Source: Miniphocaeibacter massiliensis | Lineage (GTDB): Bacteria; Bacillota; Clostridia; Tissierellales; Peptoniphilaceae | DNA length: 64,000 nt | Assembly: GCF_900232905.1 (NCBI RefSeq) | Contig: NZ_OCTQ01000002.1 | Location: 62,001-126,000, forward strand | Reading direction: 5' to 3' | Shown: positions 45,769 to 53,811 of the stretch, one piece after another | Position numbering within the stretch: the first letter of the stretch is position 1 | Layout: each line of letters opens with the position of its first letter | Translations under genes and position numbers: made by a program | The notes under the pieces: model-generated | The model's input: the letters and a program-made list of their open reading frames with translations, nothing else | What the model was told of the DNA's origin: nothing | Database searches by the model: none

Positions 45769-46455
45769 TTATTCTTTACTATTAACTCTTTTTCCAAGCA
45801 TAGACATCCCCACTAAAGCTATTAAAGCCCCTAGTGAAACAGTTCTTAATATAATAATTGAAATATTAATCTTATTCATCTTAGAATCATGTACTTCTAC
45901 AATACTATCTAATTCTGCTGTTGGCATACCTACAAATAATAGTCCTATTACATTATTATTCTTATCTTTTATAGGTTGGTATGCAGTATAATAATTATCT
46001 CCTAGTATCTCTGCTTCACCAGTGTAAATATCCCCATTTATAACTTTATTATATGCTTTGTGATCATTACCTAAGTATGTACTTATAGCTCTTTCATTTT
46101 CATCAGACATAATACTTGTAGAAATTCTTTTAAAATCATCATTAACTCTAACAAAAATAGTAGCTTTGTCACCTAAATCTTCTGATATTGAATCGACTAC
46201 ATTAAATTTCCCTTCTATGCTATTTCCATTATTATCAAGTAAAGTTCCATCTCCTTGAGTCAGTGTGCCATAAGAATTGTTTATATACTTCATAGTTAAG
46301 TTTATGTTATTTTCAACATGTTTTTTTAATAATTTATTTTTAATATTTTCTATATCATTTGTACTATTAGAATACCCTAATAAACCTATAACCATACTTA
46401 TTAATAAAGCTAGCATTCCACAGTACGCTATTAACTTAGTTTTACTCAGTTTCAT
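45769..46455 (-). CDS. Orphan extracellular Cache-domain sensor protein
   Basis: 228 residues from the ATG at 46455 (GAGG eight bases before; an ATG two codons upstream is too close to it). N-terminal helix (about 8-30), an extracellular domain of Cache_3/Cache_2 type as in chemoreceptors (ATIFVRVNDDFKRISTS, YYTAYQPIKDKNNNVIGLLFVGMP), and a second helix (about 200-220). It then ends with ten residues and has no HAMP, methyl-accepting, kinase or cyclase domain. Last gene of a four-gene membrane operon, so it may sense a ligand for those proteins. Confidence 0.75.
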   Translation of the reverse strand: MKLSKTKLIAYCGMLALLISMVIGLLGYSNSTNDIENIKNKLLKKHVENNINLTMKYINNSYGTLTQGDGTLLDNNGNSIEGKFNVVDSISEDLGDKATIFVRVNDDFKRISTSIMSDENERAISTYLGNDHKAYNKVINGDIYTGEAEILGDNYYTAYQPIKDKNNNVIGLLFVGMPTAELDSIVEVHDSKMNKINISIIILRTVSLGALIALVGMSMLGKRVNSKE

Positions 46456-46495
46456 ATACATTCCTCATTTTATTATTTATTTTAATTATATATTT

Positions 46496-46885
46496 TTACT
46501 TAAAATGTTCTTCCATACCTATAAAAACTTTTTTAAACCCAAGCCATGCAAAACATGATATTGCTGCTATAGTACCAAGTCTTCCTCCGATACCTAAATA
46601 TGCACTAGTAGAAGCAATAAATAGTATTCCTGTCATTAAAGATATAATTGCCATTTCAAAAATATTCAATGCATTTTCAACAGAGATCATACCTGCATAA
46701 GAAGAACAAGCTGCTGCTAATGTCAACATTCCTCCTATGTTTGGAAAAAAATAAGGAATCATAAGTCCCGATATTAATGTTATAATAGCTGAAGCAATAA
46801 CAGAACCTCTTTTTAAAATATTAGATACTATATAAGTACTTATTCCTGCAACTACAGATATTATTAAAATTATTATTTCTTCCAT
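46496..46885 (-). CDS. Four-helix membrane protein, paralogue B of a tandem pair
   Basis: 129 residues with four hydrophobic segments (about 3-22, 29-47, 53-68, 75-98) and a conserved end LGIGGRLGTIAAIS. It aligns along its length with the next gene upstream: GSVIASAIITLISGLMIP against GAVIANGLVGVMAAIFLP, CSSYAGMIS against TSSFVGMSS, and GIGGRLGTIAAIS against GIGGKGGTTAALS. A pair of related small membrane proteins suggests a heterodimer such as a channel or transporter. I do not recognise the family. Confidence 0.72.
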   Translation of the reverse strand: MEEIIILIISVVAGISTYIVSNILKRGSVIASAIITLISGLMIPYFFPNIGGMLTLAAACSSYAGMISVENALNIFEMAIISLMTGILFIASTSAYLGIGGRLGTIAAISCFAWLGFKKVFIGMEEHFK

Positions 46886-46894
46886 TTAACTCTC

Positions 46895-47263
46895 CTATTT
46901 AAAAATACTTGTTATAATCTTCGTAATTATTGTAGATAAGGCCGCTGTTGTTCCGCCTTTACCTCCAATACCTGCATAAATTTCTGCTGTGTTTATAAAA
47001 ATTATACTAACAACCAAGCTTCCAATTGCTGCTACTGGCAAAGATGGAATTACATCTAGTGAACTCATTCCAACAAAAGATGAGGTATACGTTATCCCAG
47101 CTAAATTATTTGGCAAAAATATAGCAGCCATTACACCTACCAAACCGTTAGCAATAACTGCTCCATATCCCATTTTATGGTTTATAAACCATGTTAAAGT
47201 AACCCCTATAAATGAGCATATTAAAACATATATATTTTTCTTTTTAATCTTCATCTTTATCAT
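46895..47263 (-). CDS. Four-helix membrane protein, paralogue A of a tandem pair
   Basis: 122 residues: basic N-terminus (MIKMKIKKKN), four hydrophobic segments and the motif block TSSFVGMSS ... AGIGGKGGTTAALS near the C-terminus. Paralogue of the protein encoded 9 bp downstream. Its start overlaps the end of the preceding small membrane gene by 20 bp. The glycine-rich GIGGxxGT loop, conserved in both, is a plausible functional site. Function unknown. Confidence 0.72.
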   Translation of the reverse strand: MIKMKIKKKNIYVLICSFIGVTLTWFINHKMGYGAVIANGLVGVMAAIFLPNNLAGITYTSSFVGMSSLDVIPSLPVAAIGSLVVSIIFINTAEIYAGIGGKGGTTAALSTIITKIITSIFK

Positions 47264-47534
47264 TACCTTCTATCGTTTGTTTAAAATGATCTACTAAACT
47301 TATTGCAAAAAAACAACCAAAGATTATAAGAATCTCTATTTTGTAAAAGTTTTCCTCGTTAATAACTGTAGATATTATCAATCCTCCACCTGTTGCAATA
47401 AATGCCACTAATCCTAAGACTTTTGTAGTCATTTTACTAATTAACTTCTTTTTCAAATCATCACCGCCAGATATTTTATATAGTTCATTTAGTTTTATAT
47501 ACTTATTACTAGTATATAAAACTAGACTAAGCAT
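47244..47534 (-). CDS. Small two-helix membrane protein, first gene of the operon
   Basis: Up to 96 residues. The hydrophobic core is KVLGLVAFIATGGGLIIS and KIEILIIFGCFFAISLVD, with an acidic tail (EGNDKDED). The first 26 codons (MLSLVLYTSNKYIKLNELYK...) are less protein-like, and a TTG at about 47456 (followed by KKKLISKM) may be the true start. The upstream ATG sits in the loop of a perfect inverted repeat. First of four overlapping or closely spaced genes with the paralogous pair and the Cache protein. Not recognised. Confidence 0.6.
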   Translation of the reverse strand: MLSLVLYTSNKYIKLNELYKISGGDDLKKKLISKMTTKVLGLVAFIATGGGLIISTVINEENFYKIEILIIFGCFFAISLVDHFKQTIEGNDKDED

Positions 47535-47553
47535 ATATTCTATTCTTAGTCTA
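47523..47553. repeat. Inverted repeat at the start of the membrane operon
   Basis: TAGACTAAG-N13-CTTAGTCTA, perfect 9-bp arms around the possible start codon at 47534. Could be an operator or a translational hairpin. Confidence 0.55.
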
Positions 47554-47835
47554 AATTATATCACTTTATGAAGCAATCTTAAATTGAAAAAATATAAACA
47601 CTTGTTTGTTATTTTGTGACAGATATAATATTATCTAAATTAACTTAAATCTTATATTTTTATAAAATTTAAAACACATAAATTATTGTTATTCATTTGT
47701 TTTGTATAAGAATATACATTTAACTTTTGTAATCAATCCTTGCTATTTCATTAATCTATCCAATAATATAGTCTTATATACTAAATAATTACCTCTTTAA
47801 TATATATGTAAAATATAAAACTCATTTTTTATCTA

Positions 47836-47874
47836 TATAGTTAGAATAATTATAATTTTTATTATCTAACTATA
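47836..47874. repeat. Hairpin in the 47535-48011 non-coding gap
   Basis: TATAGTTAGAATAAT pairs with ATTATCTAACTATA (one bulged base). The 477-bp gap otherwise shows only AT-rich DNA and the palindrome GAAACGTTTC at 47946-47955; I see no gene in it. It marks the change from core genes to the accessory region. Confidence 0.45.
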
Positions 47875-48011
47875 CTGTGCATTGCTTTATTTCTATTAAT
47901 ATTCTCAAATAGTCATTCTTTGTAAGAGCAAAATAGTCTCCACATGAAACGTTTCGTTTTAATTGATTGATTTTTGATAGTTGAAGGGTTTATTTTGTTA
48001 TAAGATTTATA

Positions 48012-50060
48012 CTACTTTGTTAGTGGAAACATATCAGCCATGTACTCTAAAGCCTCTGTAATTAAATCACCAGTTTTAGTTATAAAAGTATCTTTTTGAC
48101 TAGATATTTTATATGAACCAGATTTATATCGAATCTCCACATCGTTATACTCAAGCCAAATATCTCCATAAGTTCCTATTTCGTGCCTTAATGTAGTTAT
48201 AATACCATTTTTTTTCAGTTCAATATCCAATGTTGATAAATATAAGTCTAGATTATATCCGTTAGTCCATTTATTCGGAACAAGCAAAATTCTTTTTCCT
48301 GAATCAAATAATCTTAAATGATTTTTGCTCATTTTGTCAAATAAACCCGAATGTCGAATTAAACAATATCTCCAGTCATTTTGACCAATTATTGATGAAT
48401 TTAAAATATCTAACATTTGTTCTTTTAGATTTTTTTTAATAGAAATCTTATCGAGAAAGTCCTTAACCTTAGCTGGTTCATCTGAAAATAGTCTTTTTAA
48501 ACTATATGTACTACTCCCTTCCTTAGGATCATTTATACATAAAGTTTTAAACTTGCTTATTGGCAAAGTATAATCACAAAAGCATAATAATGCTTGTCTT
48601 AACAAAATTTCATATTTGGGTTGTTTTTCTTCAAATAACACGTCAATTTTTCCCCAATATTCTTCAAATATATTAGCATTAAATAATTCGTTTTTATACC
48701 CATAAACCAATGCCGCTCTAATGGTTCCAGTAAAATAAGGATGCTTTTCAGCTTGATAAAGCACTTTTGCATCATCTTCACTATTATATATAATCTTAGC
48801 CTTTTGAATTTCTTCATTAATTTGTCTAGAATAAAACCCTGATATTTTAGGTGTTTTTATTAAGTGTTCTATTATATTATCCGAAAATTTTGAAATATCA
48901 TTTATACCTCTTATTGCGGCTAAATTAGTAGCAGTACTATCAATTGGTGAATTAACTATTAAGTTTTCTAATACTCTTAACCACTGATGTATTGATTCAC
49001 TAACTTTCCCATTCTTTTGAAATAAATACTCCACTAGAGCATGAAACATAAGTCTATCAGAATAAGTGCTTCTAGATGAACTAGCGTCAATAATAATTTG
49101 TGAAATTTTAGAATCTGTTTTTTTACTACCCACATTTAATGTAAATATTATCCTATCAAATATTTCCTCATCTAGTTGTTTGAAATCAAAGCCATTAGCC
49201 CAATTTTCAGGATCAAGTTTCATCTGATTATTACTAAATAAAACTTGAAAGAAGTTAAGAAAACTTTCATCAAAATTGTTCTTGTATTCTCTCCAAAAAA
49301 AATCAGTCCATGCTCCATCAAATAAATTTTCAAATTCATTAGACTTAGCTGAAGAAAAATCTCTTAATCTAGAAAATAATCTTGCTTTGAAATTTTCAAA
49401 AGGAGTTAATAATTTCCCCCTAGCATTTAGTTTAATATACAATGAATCTTCCATACCTAGTTTATCCATTTCAAGAAATTGAAAAATTAAAGGTTTTTCA
49501 TTTTTTTTAAGTAATCTTTCTCCTAAATCAGGCATATCTGCAAATTTAGTTTCTATCGCATTCAACATAACCAATGTAGATTTTACAGTTGGGTCATTCT
49601 CCCATTCTGATATAAACCATTCAGAATCTCTAACTTCATCAGCTACAGAAGCTACTGATGATTTATTAGTTTCATTAAAATCAAAAACTTCGCTTCGATG
49701 TTTAATCAATGATTCAAAAAACTTTCGAGAGCTTTTCCTAGTTTCATAAGTAAACTTCATAAGCACATCAGTATAAATTTCATTATTTCTAAAAGCATAA
49801 AGATGTAATAAAAATAAAGTGGTAAGCCTTTGTTGTCCATCTAGTGGTATGAATTTATCATCCTTCATCTTCCCATATACAAAATTCAAATCTAAAGGAT
49901 CATCATCATTTTTAAGTGAAGCTTTTATATCTGATAACAAATTATCTCGAATAAGTGTTGTATTAAAATCTTCCCTCCCTTGAGCATAATCTCTTTGAAT
50001 AATTGGAATTTCAACAAAATAATTATTCAATAATTCTATTAAACTTTTAATTTTACTCAT
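48012..50060 (-). CDS. DUF262 protein, second gene of a GmrSD-like pair
   Basis: 682 residues. N-terminal DUF262 (ParB/Srx-like NTPase) domain: FVEIPIIQRDYAQGR (about 14-28), NFVYGKMKDDKFIPLDGQQR with the catalytic DGQQR (about 75-80), TTLFLLHLYAF, and LYIKLNARGKLLTPFENFKA (about 205-224). The C-terminal 400 residues are helical with no DUF1524 HNH motif that I can see. Overlaps the previous gene by 8 bp with AGGAGG before its ATG. GmrSD-like proteins cut modified phage DNA, so a phage-defence role is inferred. Confidence 0.8.
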   Translation of the reverse strand: MSKIKSLIELLNNYFVEIPIIQRDYAQGREDFNTTLIRDNLLSDIKASLKNDDDPLDLNFVYGKMKDDKFIPLDGQQRLTTLFLLHLYAFRNNEIYTDVLMKFTYETRKSSRKFFESLIKHRSEVFDFNETNKSSVASVADEVRDSEWFISEWENDPTVKSTLVMLNAIETKFADMPDLGERLLKKNEKPLIFQFLEMDKLGMEDSLYIKLNARGKLLTPFENFKARLFSRLRDFSSAKSNEFENLFDGAWTDFFWREYKNNFDESFLNFFQVLFSNNQMKLDPENWANGFDFKQLDEEIFDRIIFTLNVGSKKTDSKISQIIIDASSSRSTYSDRLMFHALVEYLFQKNGKVSESIHQWLRVLENLIVNSPIDSTATNLAAIRGINDISKFSDNIIEHLIKTPKISGFYSRQINEEIQKAKIIYNSEDDAKVLYQAEKHPYFTGTIRAALVYGYKNELFNANIFEEYWGKIDVLFEEKQPKYEILLRQALLCFCDYTLPISKFKTLCINDPKEGSSTYSLKRLFSDEPAKVKDFLDKISIKKNLKEQMLDILNSSIIGQNDWRYCLIRHSGLFDKMSKNHLRLFDSGKRILLVPNKWTNGYNLDLYLSTLDIELKKNGIITTLRHEIGTYGDIWLEYNDVEIRYKSGSYKISSQKDTFITKTGDLITEALEYMADMFPLTK

Positions 50061-51618
50061 TATTTGAACCTCCTAGGAAAAAAGTATTTAGTATTTCATT
50101 TATATTATCTAAATATGATTTTTTATCATGCTCATTCCAGATCTCCATATCATTAAAATCAGTTGAATACGCTTTTAGGAATACATTCTTTGTACATAAT
50201 GGCACAAACAAACCATTCTTTTCCTTTTCTAAAATGATTTTTCTTTTATCTTGATATGGGGCCTCTTTATAACCTCTATTTGTTGCAGCATCTAATAAAA
50301 CTAAGTTTCTTAATGTATCATCAGACTCGTCTGATTCATCAGCAGTAGCGTGTATATGCTCTAAATCCCATTTTTCATTTTTAAATATATCAAATGGAAA
50401 CCGATATTGCTTTTCGCTTTTTGTTATCAAAGTCGCAAGATTATGAAGCAAAAGTACTCTTTTTATTTTCTTTTTTTCATAAGAATTATCATAAGATAAA
50501 TTAACTAATGATTCTACATCATGTTTTCCAATAGTCTGTTCAACTTTATCAATTAATTTGGACACAATCTCACTTTTCCTTCTATTTCTTGTAAGCTTAA
50601 AAATATCTTCAATGCTTACTCCAGAAGTAATTAAGTATCCAATTAAGTGATATTTTTGCAAATCTTTATACCATTCTCTAAACTCAGAATACAACTTTTC
50701 TATTAAATCCCATATATATTTTACAGCTTGTTTCTTATCTTCTTGTATTTTTAGATACCTTTGAAGTACAAGAAAAGGAAATAATCTAGAATCGTAACTG
50801 TAATTTACATCAATATTTCCACTGATTGATTTTGCTAATATTAAAAATAACATATCAATACGTGTACCATATTCTTCTGTTTCATTCAAAAAATACCAAA
50901 AAGAATCTTCCCTAAGTCCTTGCTCTATTCTATCCCAAGAAATCGACAATTCTAGTTGTTCCTTAACAATATCATTTGAAACCATGCTATTAAAATTATC
51001 ACTATTTAAAATTAATGCTTTTATTAATTCCGAATTAGTTAAGGGAATTTTACCTAGATTAACTTTTGTAAATATTGCAACTGGATCATCATTATCTGGA
51101 ATTTCATACCAAATAAAAAAAACATACTTTCTAATTTTTGTATTTAACTCTTGTATAGCAACAGATTTATCTTCTTGTTTATCTAACCACTCATTAATAT
51201 ATTCATAGGCATTAGAAATATAATAATAGTCAATAAACTCATGCTTTTTATTTGCTAAAATTACATCGTCTGATAAGTTATTTAAAAAATCAGAACTATT
51301 CTTTCTAGTTTCAAATTCAACTGAGTATGGTGGTTTAGCCGACCTTATTTCTTGTTCTGCAATTTTCATAAAAATAAAAATTGTTGTTAACCGTTGTTGA
51401 CCATCAACAACTTCAAAACTTCCATCCTTACGCCTTTTTACAATAAGTGGCTGAATACAGTAACGATTACCACTCTCGGGCAAAAATTCATTAATATCTT
51501 CAAAAAGTGCTTCTACTTCATCTTTCGTCCAGCGATATCCCCTTTGGTAAGAAGGAATATAAAAATTTAAATCTTTTAATTCTAATATAGTTCTTGTACC
51601 AATTACAGCATTTTGCAT
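50053..51618 (-). CDS. DUF262-DUF1524 protein, GmrSD-like nuclease
   Basis: About 521 residues from the ATG at 51618 (a GTG at 51630 overlaps the GGAG site). N-terminal DUF262: FYIPSYQRGYRWTKDEVEAL (about 20-40), DGQQRLTTIFIFM, FTKVNLGKIPLTNSELIKAL. C-terminal DUF1524 with HNH-type residues in WDLEHIHATADESD ... LVLLDAATNRGYKE (about 425-465). The domain order matches type IV restriction/defence enzymes such as GmrSD and SspE. Overlaps the second DUF262 gene, forming a two-gene unit beside the recombinases. Confidence 0.83.
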   Translation of the reverse strand: MQNAVIGTRTILELKDLNFYIPSYQRGYRWTKDEVEALFEDINEFLPESGNRYCIQPLIVKRRKDGSFEVVDGQQRLTTIFIFMKIAEQEIRSAKPPYSVEFETRKNSSDFLNNLSDDVILANKKHEFIDYYYISNAYEYINEWLDKQEDKSVAIQELNTKIRKYVFFIWYEIPDNDDPVAIFTKVNLGKIPLTNSELIKALILNSDNFNSMVSNDIVKEQLELSISWDRIEQGLREDSFWYFLNETEEYGTRIDMLFLILAKSISGNIDVNYSYDSRLFPFLVLQRYLKIQEDKKQAVKYIWDLIEKLYSEFREWYKDLQKYHLIGYLITSGVSIEDIFKLTRNRRKSEIVSKLIDKVEQTIGKHDVESLVNLSYDNSYEKKKIKRVLLLHNLATLITKSEKQYRFPFDIFKNEKWDLEHIHATADESDESDDTLRNLVLLDAATNRGYKEAPYQDKRKIILEKEKNGLFVPLCTKNVFLKAYSTDFNDMEIWNEHDKKSYLDNINEILNTFFLGGSNNE

Positions 51619-51672
51619 ATACAGAATCACTCCAGTCCATTTAATAACTTTTATTATAACATTTTAATAAAA

Positions 51673-51744
51673 TCAATACATTAATACATCAACAAACATT
51701 ATGCTCAATAATACTGCTAAATAGCCTTTGCTTAACTTTGACAT
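51673..51744 (-). CDS. Putative 23-residue hydrophobic peptide
   Basis: Minus strand ATG at 51744 has a perfect AAGGAGG site five bases upstream and encodes MSKLSKGYLAVLLSIMFVDV plus LMY, a single predicted helix. It lies between the recombinase terminator and the DUF262 pair. It could be a membrane peptide, a leader peptide for the downstream pair, or the toxin of a type I system, but no antisense promoter is evident. Confidence 0.4.
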   Translation of the reverse strand: MSKLSKGYLAVLLSIMFVDVLMY

Positions 51745-51795
51745 AAAAACCTCCTTATTACTAGATGAAAACGTATTTTTATTTTATTATATCAA

Positions 51796-51841
51796 AAATA
51801 AGGTCAAGATACTTTAAATATTTAGTATCTTGACCTTATTT
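51796..51841 (-). terminator. Terminator of the recombinase cluster
   Basis: 18-base arms (AAATAAGGTCAAGATACT and its complement), overlapping the stop of the last recombinase gene. Marks the left transcriptional end of the prophage-like element. Confidence 0.88.
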
Positions 51842-53404
51842 CTTAATTTCTATTTTATTGCCAGTTTTAAATTCTACTTCCATATAATCATCATATACTA
51901 TAATTTTATCAATGATTCTTCGAACTAAACTTTCATCATAGTTTTCAATTTTAGCATATGAAGTTTTAAGGTAAGCCTTTATATCTTGGACTCTTCTTCG
52001 CTTTTCACTTCTTGTTGCATTTGCAATCATAACTTCTTGTTTCTTATCTCTAAGTTCATATATTTCTTCTGCAATTCTCTCATACTCAGTCTTTGAATTA
52101 GACTTTTGTATTAATTCATTTTGTAGTTCATGAAGCTTTTCATCGATATCATCAACTGTAACATCAAATTTTTCATCTAATACTTTCATTACATTTTCTT
52201 CTATGATTTTAACATAATCATTCTTATTTTCTATTAGTACATTTATAGCTTCAACCACTACTTCGTGAAGGAGATCTTCTTTGACTGTTCTAGCTTTACA
52301 TTTTTCTGGTCCATTTTCTACTCTAGTAACACATCGCCACACAATTGATTTAAAACCTCTACTATTCCATTTAATTCTTCTAAAAATATCTTCACAATTA
52401 GAGCAGAACACTATTCCAGATAAAGCATACTTTCCTAAGTGAACTCTTTTATTTTGTTTTCTTTTCCCTGAATATAAATTTGAACGTCTTGCTAATTCTT
52501 CTTGAGCTCTCCTAAAAACTTCCTTTGATACTATACCCTCATGATTATCTTCTACATAATATTGAGGCATAATTCCCTTATTGTTTACTCTTTTTCTTGT
52601 TAAAAAGTCTACTGTGTAGCTTTTTTGCAAAAGTGCATCACCCATATACTTTTCATTTCTTAATATTCGGTAAATATCGCCATTAGACCACCTAGTTATT
52701 CCTGTAGCTGTTTTACACTTATCATTTTCCAATCCTCTTGCTATAGCAGTAGGTCCTTTACCTTCCAAAAATTCTAAAAATATTCTCTTCACTATCTCTG
52801 CTTCTTCTGGGACAATGATAAGCTGTTTTTTATCGTCCTTTGTATATCCTAAAAATTTAGTTGCATTAACTATTACCTGTCCTTGCTGAAATCTATATTG
52901 ATAGCCTAATTTTATATTTTGGCTTAATGACTGACTTTCTTGCTGTGCAAGTGATGCCATAATGGTAAGCAACACTTCTCCTTTTGAATCCATAGTGTTA
53001 ATGTTCTCTTTTTCAAAATACACTGGAATCCCTAGGTCTTTAAGTTCCCTAATATACTTTAAACAATCCAGTGTATTCCTTGCAAATCTGGATATTGATT
53101 TAGTAATTATCATATCAATATTTCCATCATTACAAGCTTTAATCATTCGATTAAATTCATTTCTATTTTTAGTGTTTGTTCCTGATATTCCATCATCGGC
53201 ATAAATATCTGCTAATATCCAATCTGGATTTTTACTTATATAGTTGGTATAATGTTGAACTTGAGTTTCAAAGCTACCCATCTGCTCTTCACTATCTGTT
53301 GATACCCTACAATACGCTGCTACCTTTACCTTTGGTTTTTCATTTTCTTTTTCCTTTTTTATATCCCTACGAGCAGGAATTATCATTATTTTTCTATCAT
53401 CCAT
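51836..53404 (-). CDS. Large serine recombinase (522 aa)
   Basis: N-terminal resolvase domain with the catalytic serine in [10 protein letters not shown] (about 30-39) and the arginine motif [11 protein letters not shown], then the recombinase domain (about 185-300), a zinc ribbon (CSNCEDIF ... C ... C, about 355-400) and a coiled coil (about 425-475). Complete large serine integrase/transposase length. Its ATG overlaps the stop of the small recombinase-like gene by one base (TAATG). It is the last gene of the cluster, before a terminator. Confidence 0.93.
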   Translation of the reverse strand: MDDRKIMIIPARRDIKKEKENEKPKVKVAAYCRVSTDSEEQMGSFETQVQHYTNYISKNPDWILADIYADDGISGTNTKNRNEFNRMIKACNDGNIDMIITKSISRFARNTLDCLKYIRELKDLGIPVYFEKENINTMDSKGEVLLTIMASLAQQESQSLSQNIKLGYQYRFQQGQVIVNATKFLGYTKDDKKQLIIVPEEAEIVKRIFLEFLEGKGPTAIARGLENDKCKTATGITRWSNGDIYRILRNEKYMGDALLQKSYTVDFLTRKRVNNKGIMPQYYVEDNHEGIVSKEVFRRAQEELARRSNLYSGKRKQNKRVHLGKYALSGIVFCSNCEDIFRRIKWNSRGFKSIVWRCVTRVENGPEKCKARTVKEDLLHEVVVEAINVLIENKNDYVKIIEENVMKVLDEKFDVTVDDIDEKLHELQNELIQKSNSKTEYERIAEEIYELRDKKQEVMIANATRSEKRRRVQDIKAYLKTSYAKIENYDESLVRRIIDKIIVYDDYMEVEFKTGNKIEIKK

Positions 53405-53805
53405 TAAATCACCGCCTCTATCTTAGAATAAACATATTCAGCTTGAGCAAATGGCTCTTCATATTTTTCTTCAATTTTCTTTAAATTAAATTGTAGTCTA
53501 ATTTCTAGTTTTCTATTTGCAGGTTTAAAATTTCTTCCTAATTTATTTTTTCTTTTCTCCCTTTCTTCCTGTGCTTTATGAAAGATTTCTTCATCAATAA
53601 TCTTTGGATGAAATTCATCTCCTAAATAAGTTTTGTTTTTCAGTATTCTTCCAATAGAGCTATGTGAGCCTTCTAATCCAGCCATATTCCCTGATTTTTG
53701 TATAGAGAAACCTAAAAGGTAATTATTAAATATTTTTCTAATCTTTTCAGATTCTTCTTCATTAACTTTAATTTCTCCATTTTTTACTACATATCCAAAT
53801 AACAT
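53404..53805 (-). CDS. Recombinase-domain protein without catalytic domain
   Basis: 133 residues equivalent to the recombinase (DNA-binding) domain only: [21 protein letters not shown] matches the start of that domain, [20 protein letters not shown] the middle, then [20 protein letters not shown]. There is no resolvase domain, zinc ribbon or catalytic Ser. Ribosome site and coupling to both neighbours are intact, so it is probably functional as an accessory DNA-binding protein rather than a remnant; truncation is the alternative. Confidence 0.8.
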   Translation of the reverse strand: MLFGYVVKNGEIKVNEEESEKIRKIFNNYLLGFSIQKSGNMAGLEGSHSSIGRILKNKTYLGDEFHPKIIDEEIFHKAQEEREKRKNKLGRNFKPANRKLEIRLQFNLKKIEEKYEEPFAQAEYVYSKIEAVI

Positions 53806-53811
53806 ATTCTT

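Noticed and set aside
47946-47955. GAAACGTTTC as a CcpA cre site
   Set aside because: The central CG is one position off the cre consensus and no gene start is near; kept only as a palindrome in the gap.
53404-53805. Truncated pseudogene of a serine recombinase
   Set aside because: Start, stop and coupling with both neighbours are intact and the domain borders are clean, so it was called a gene.
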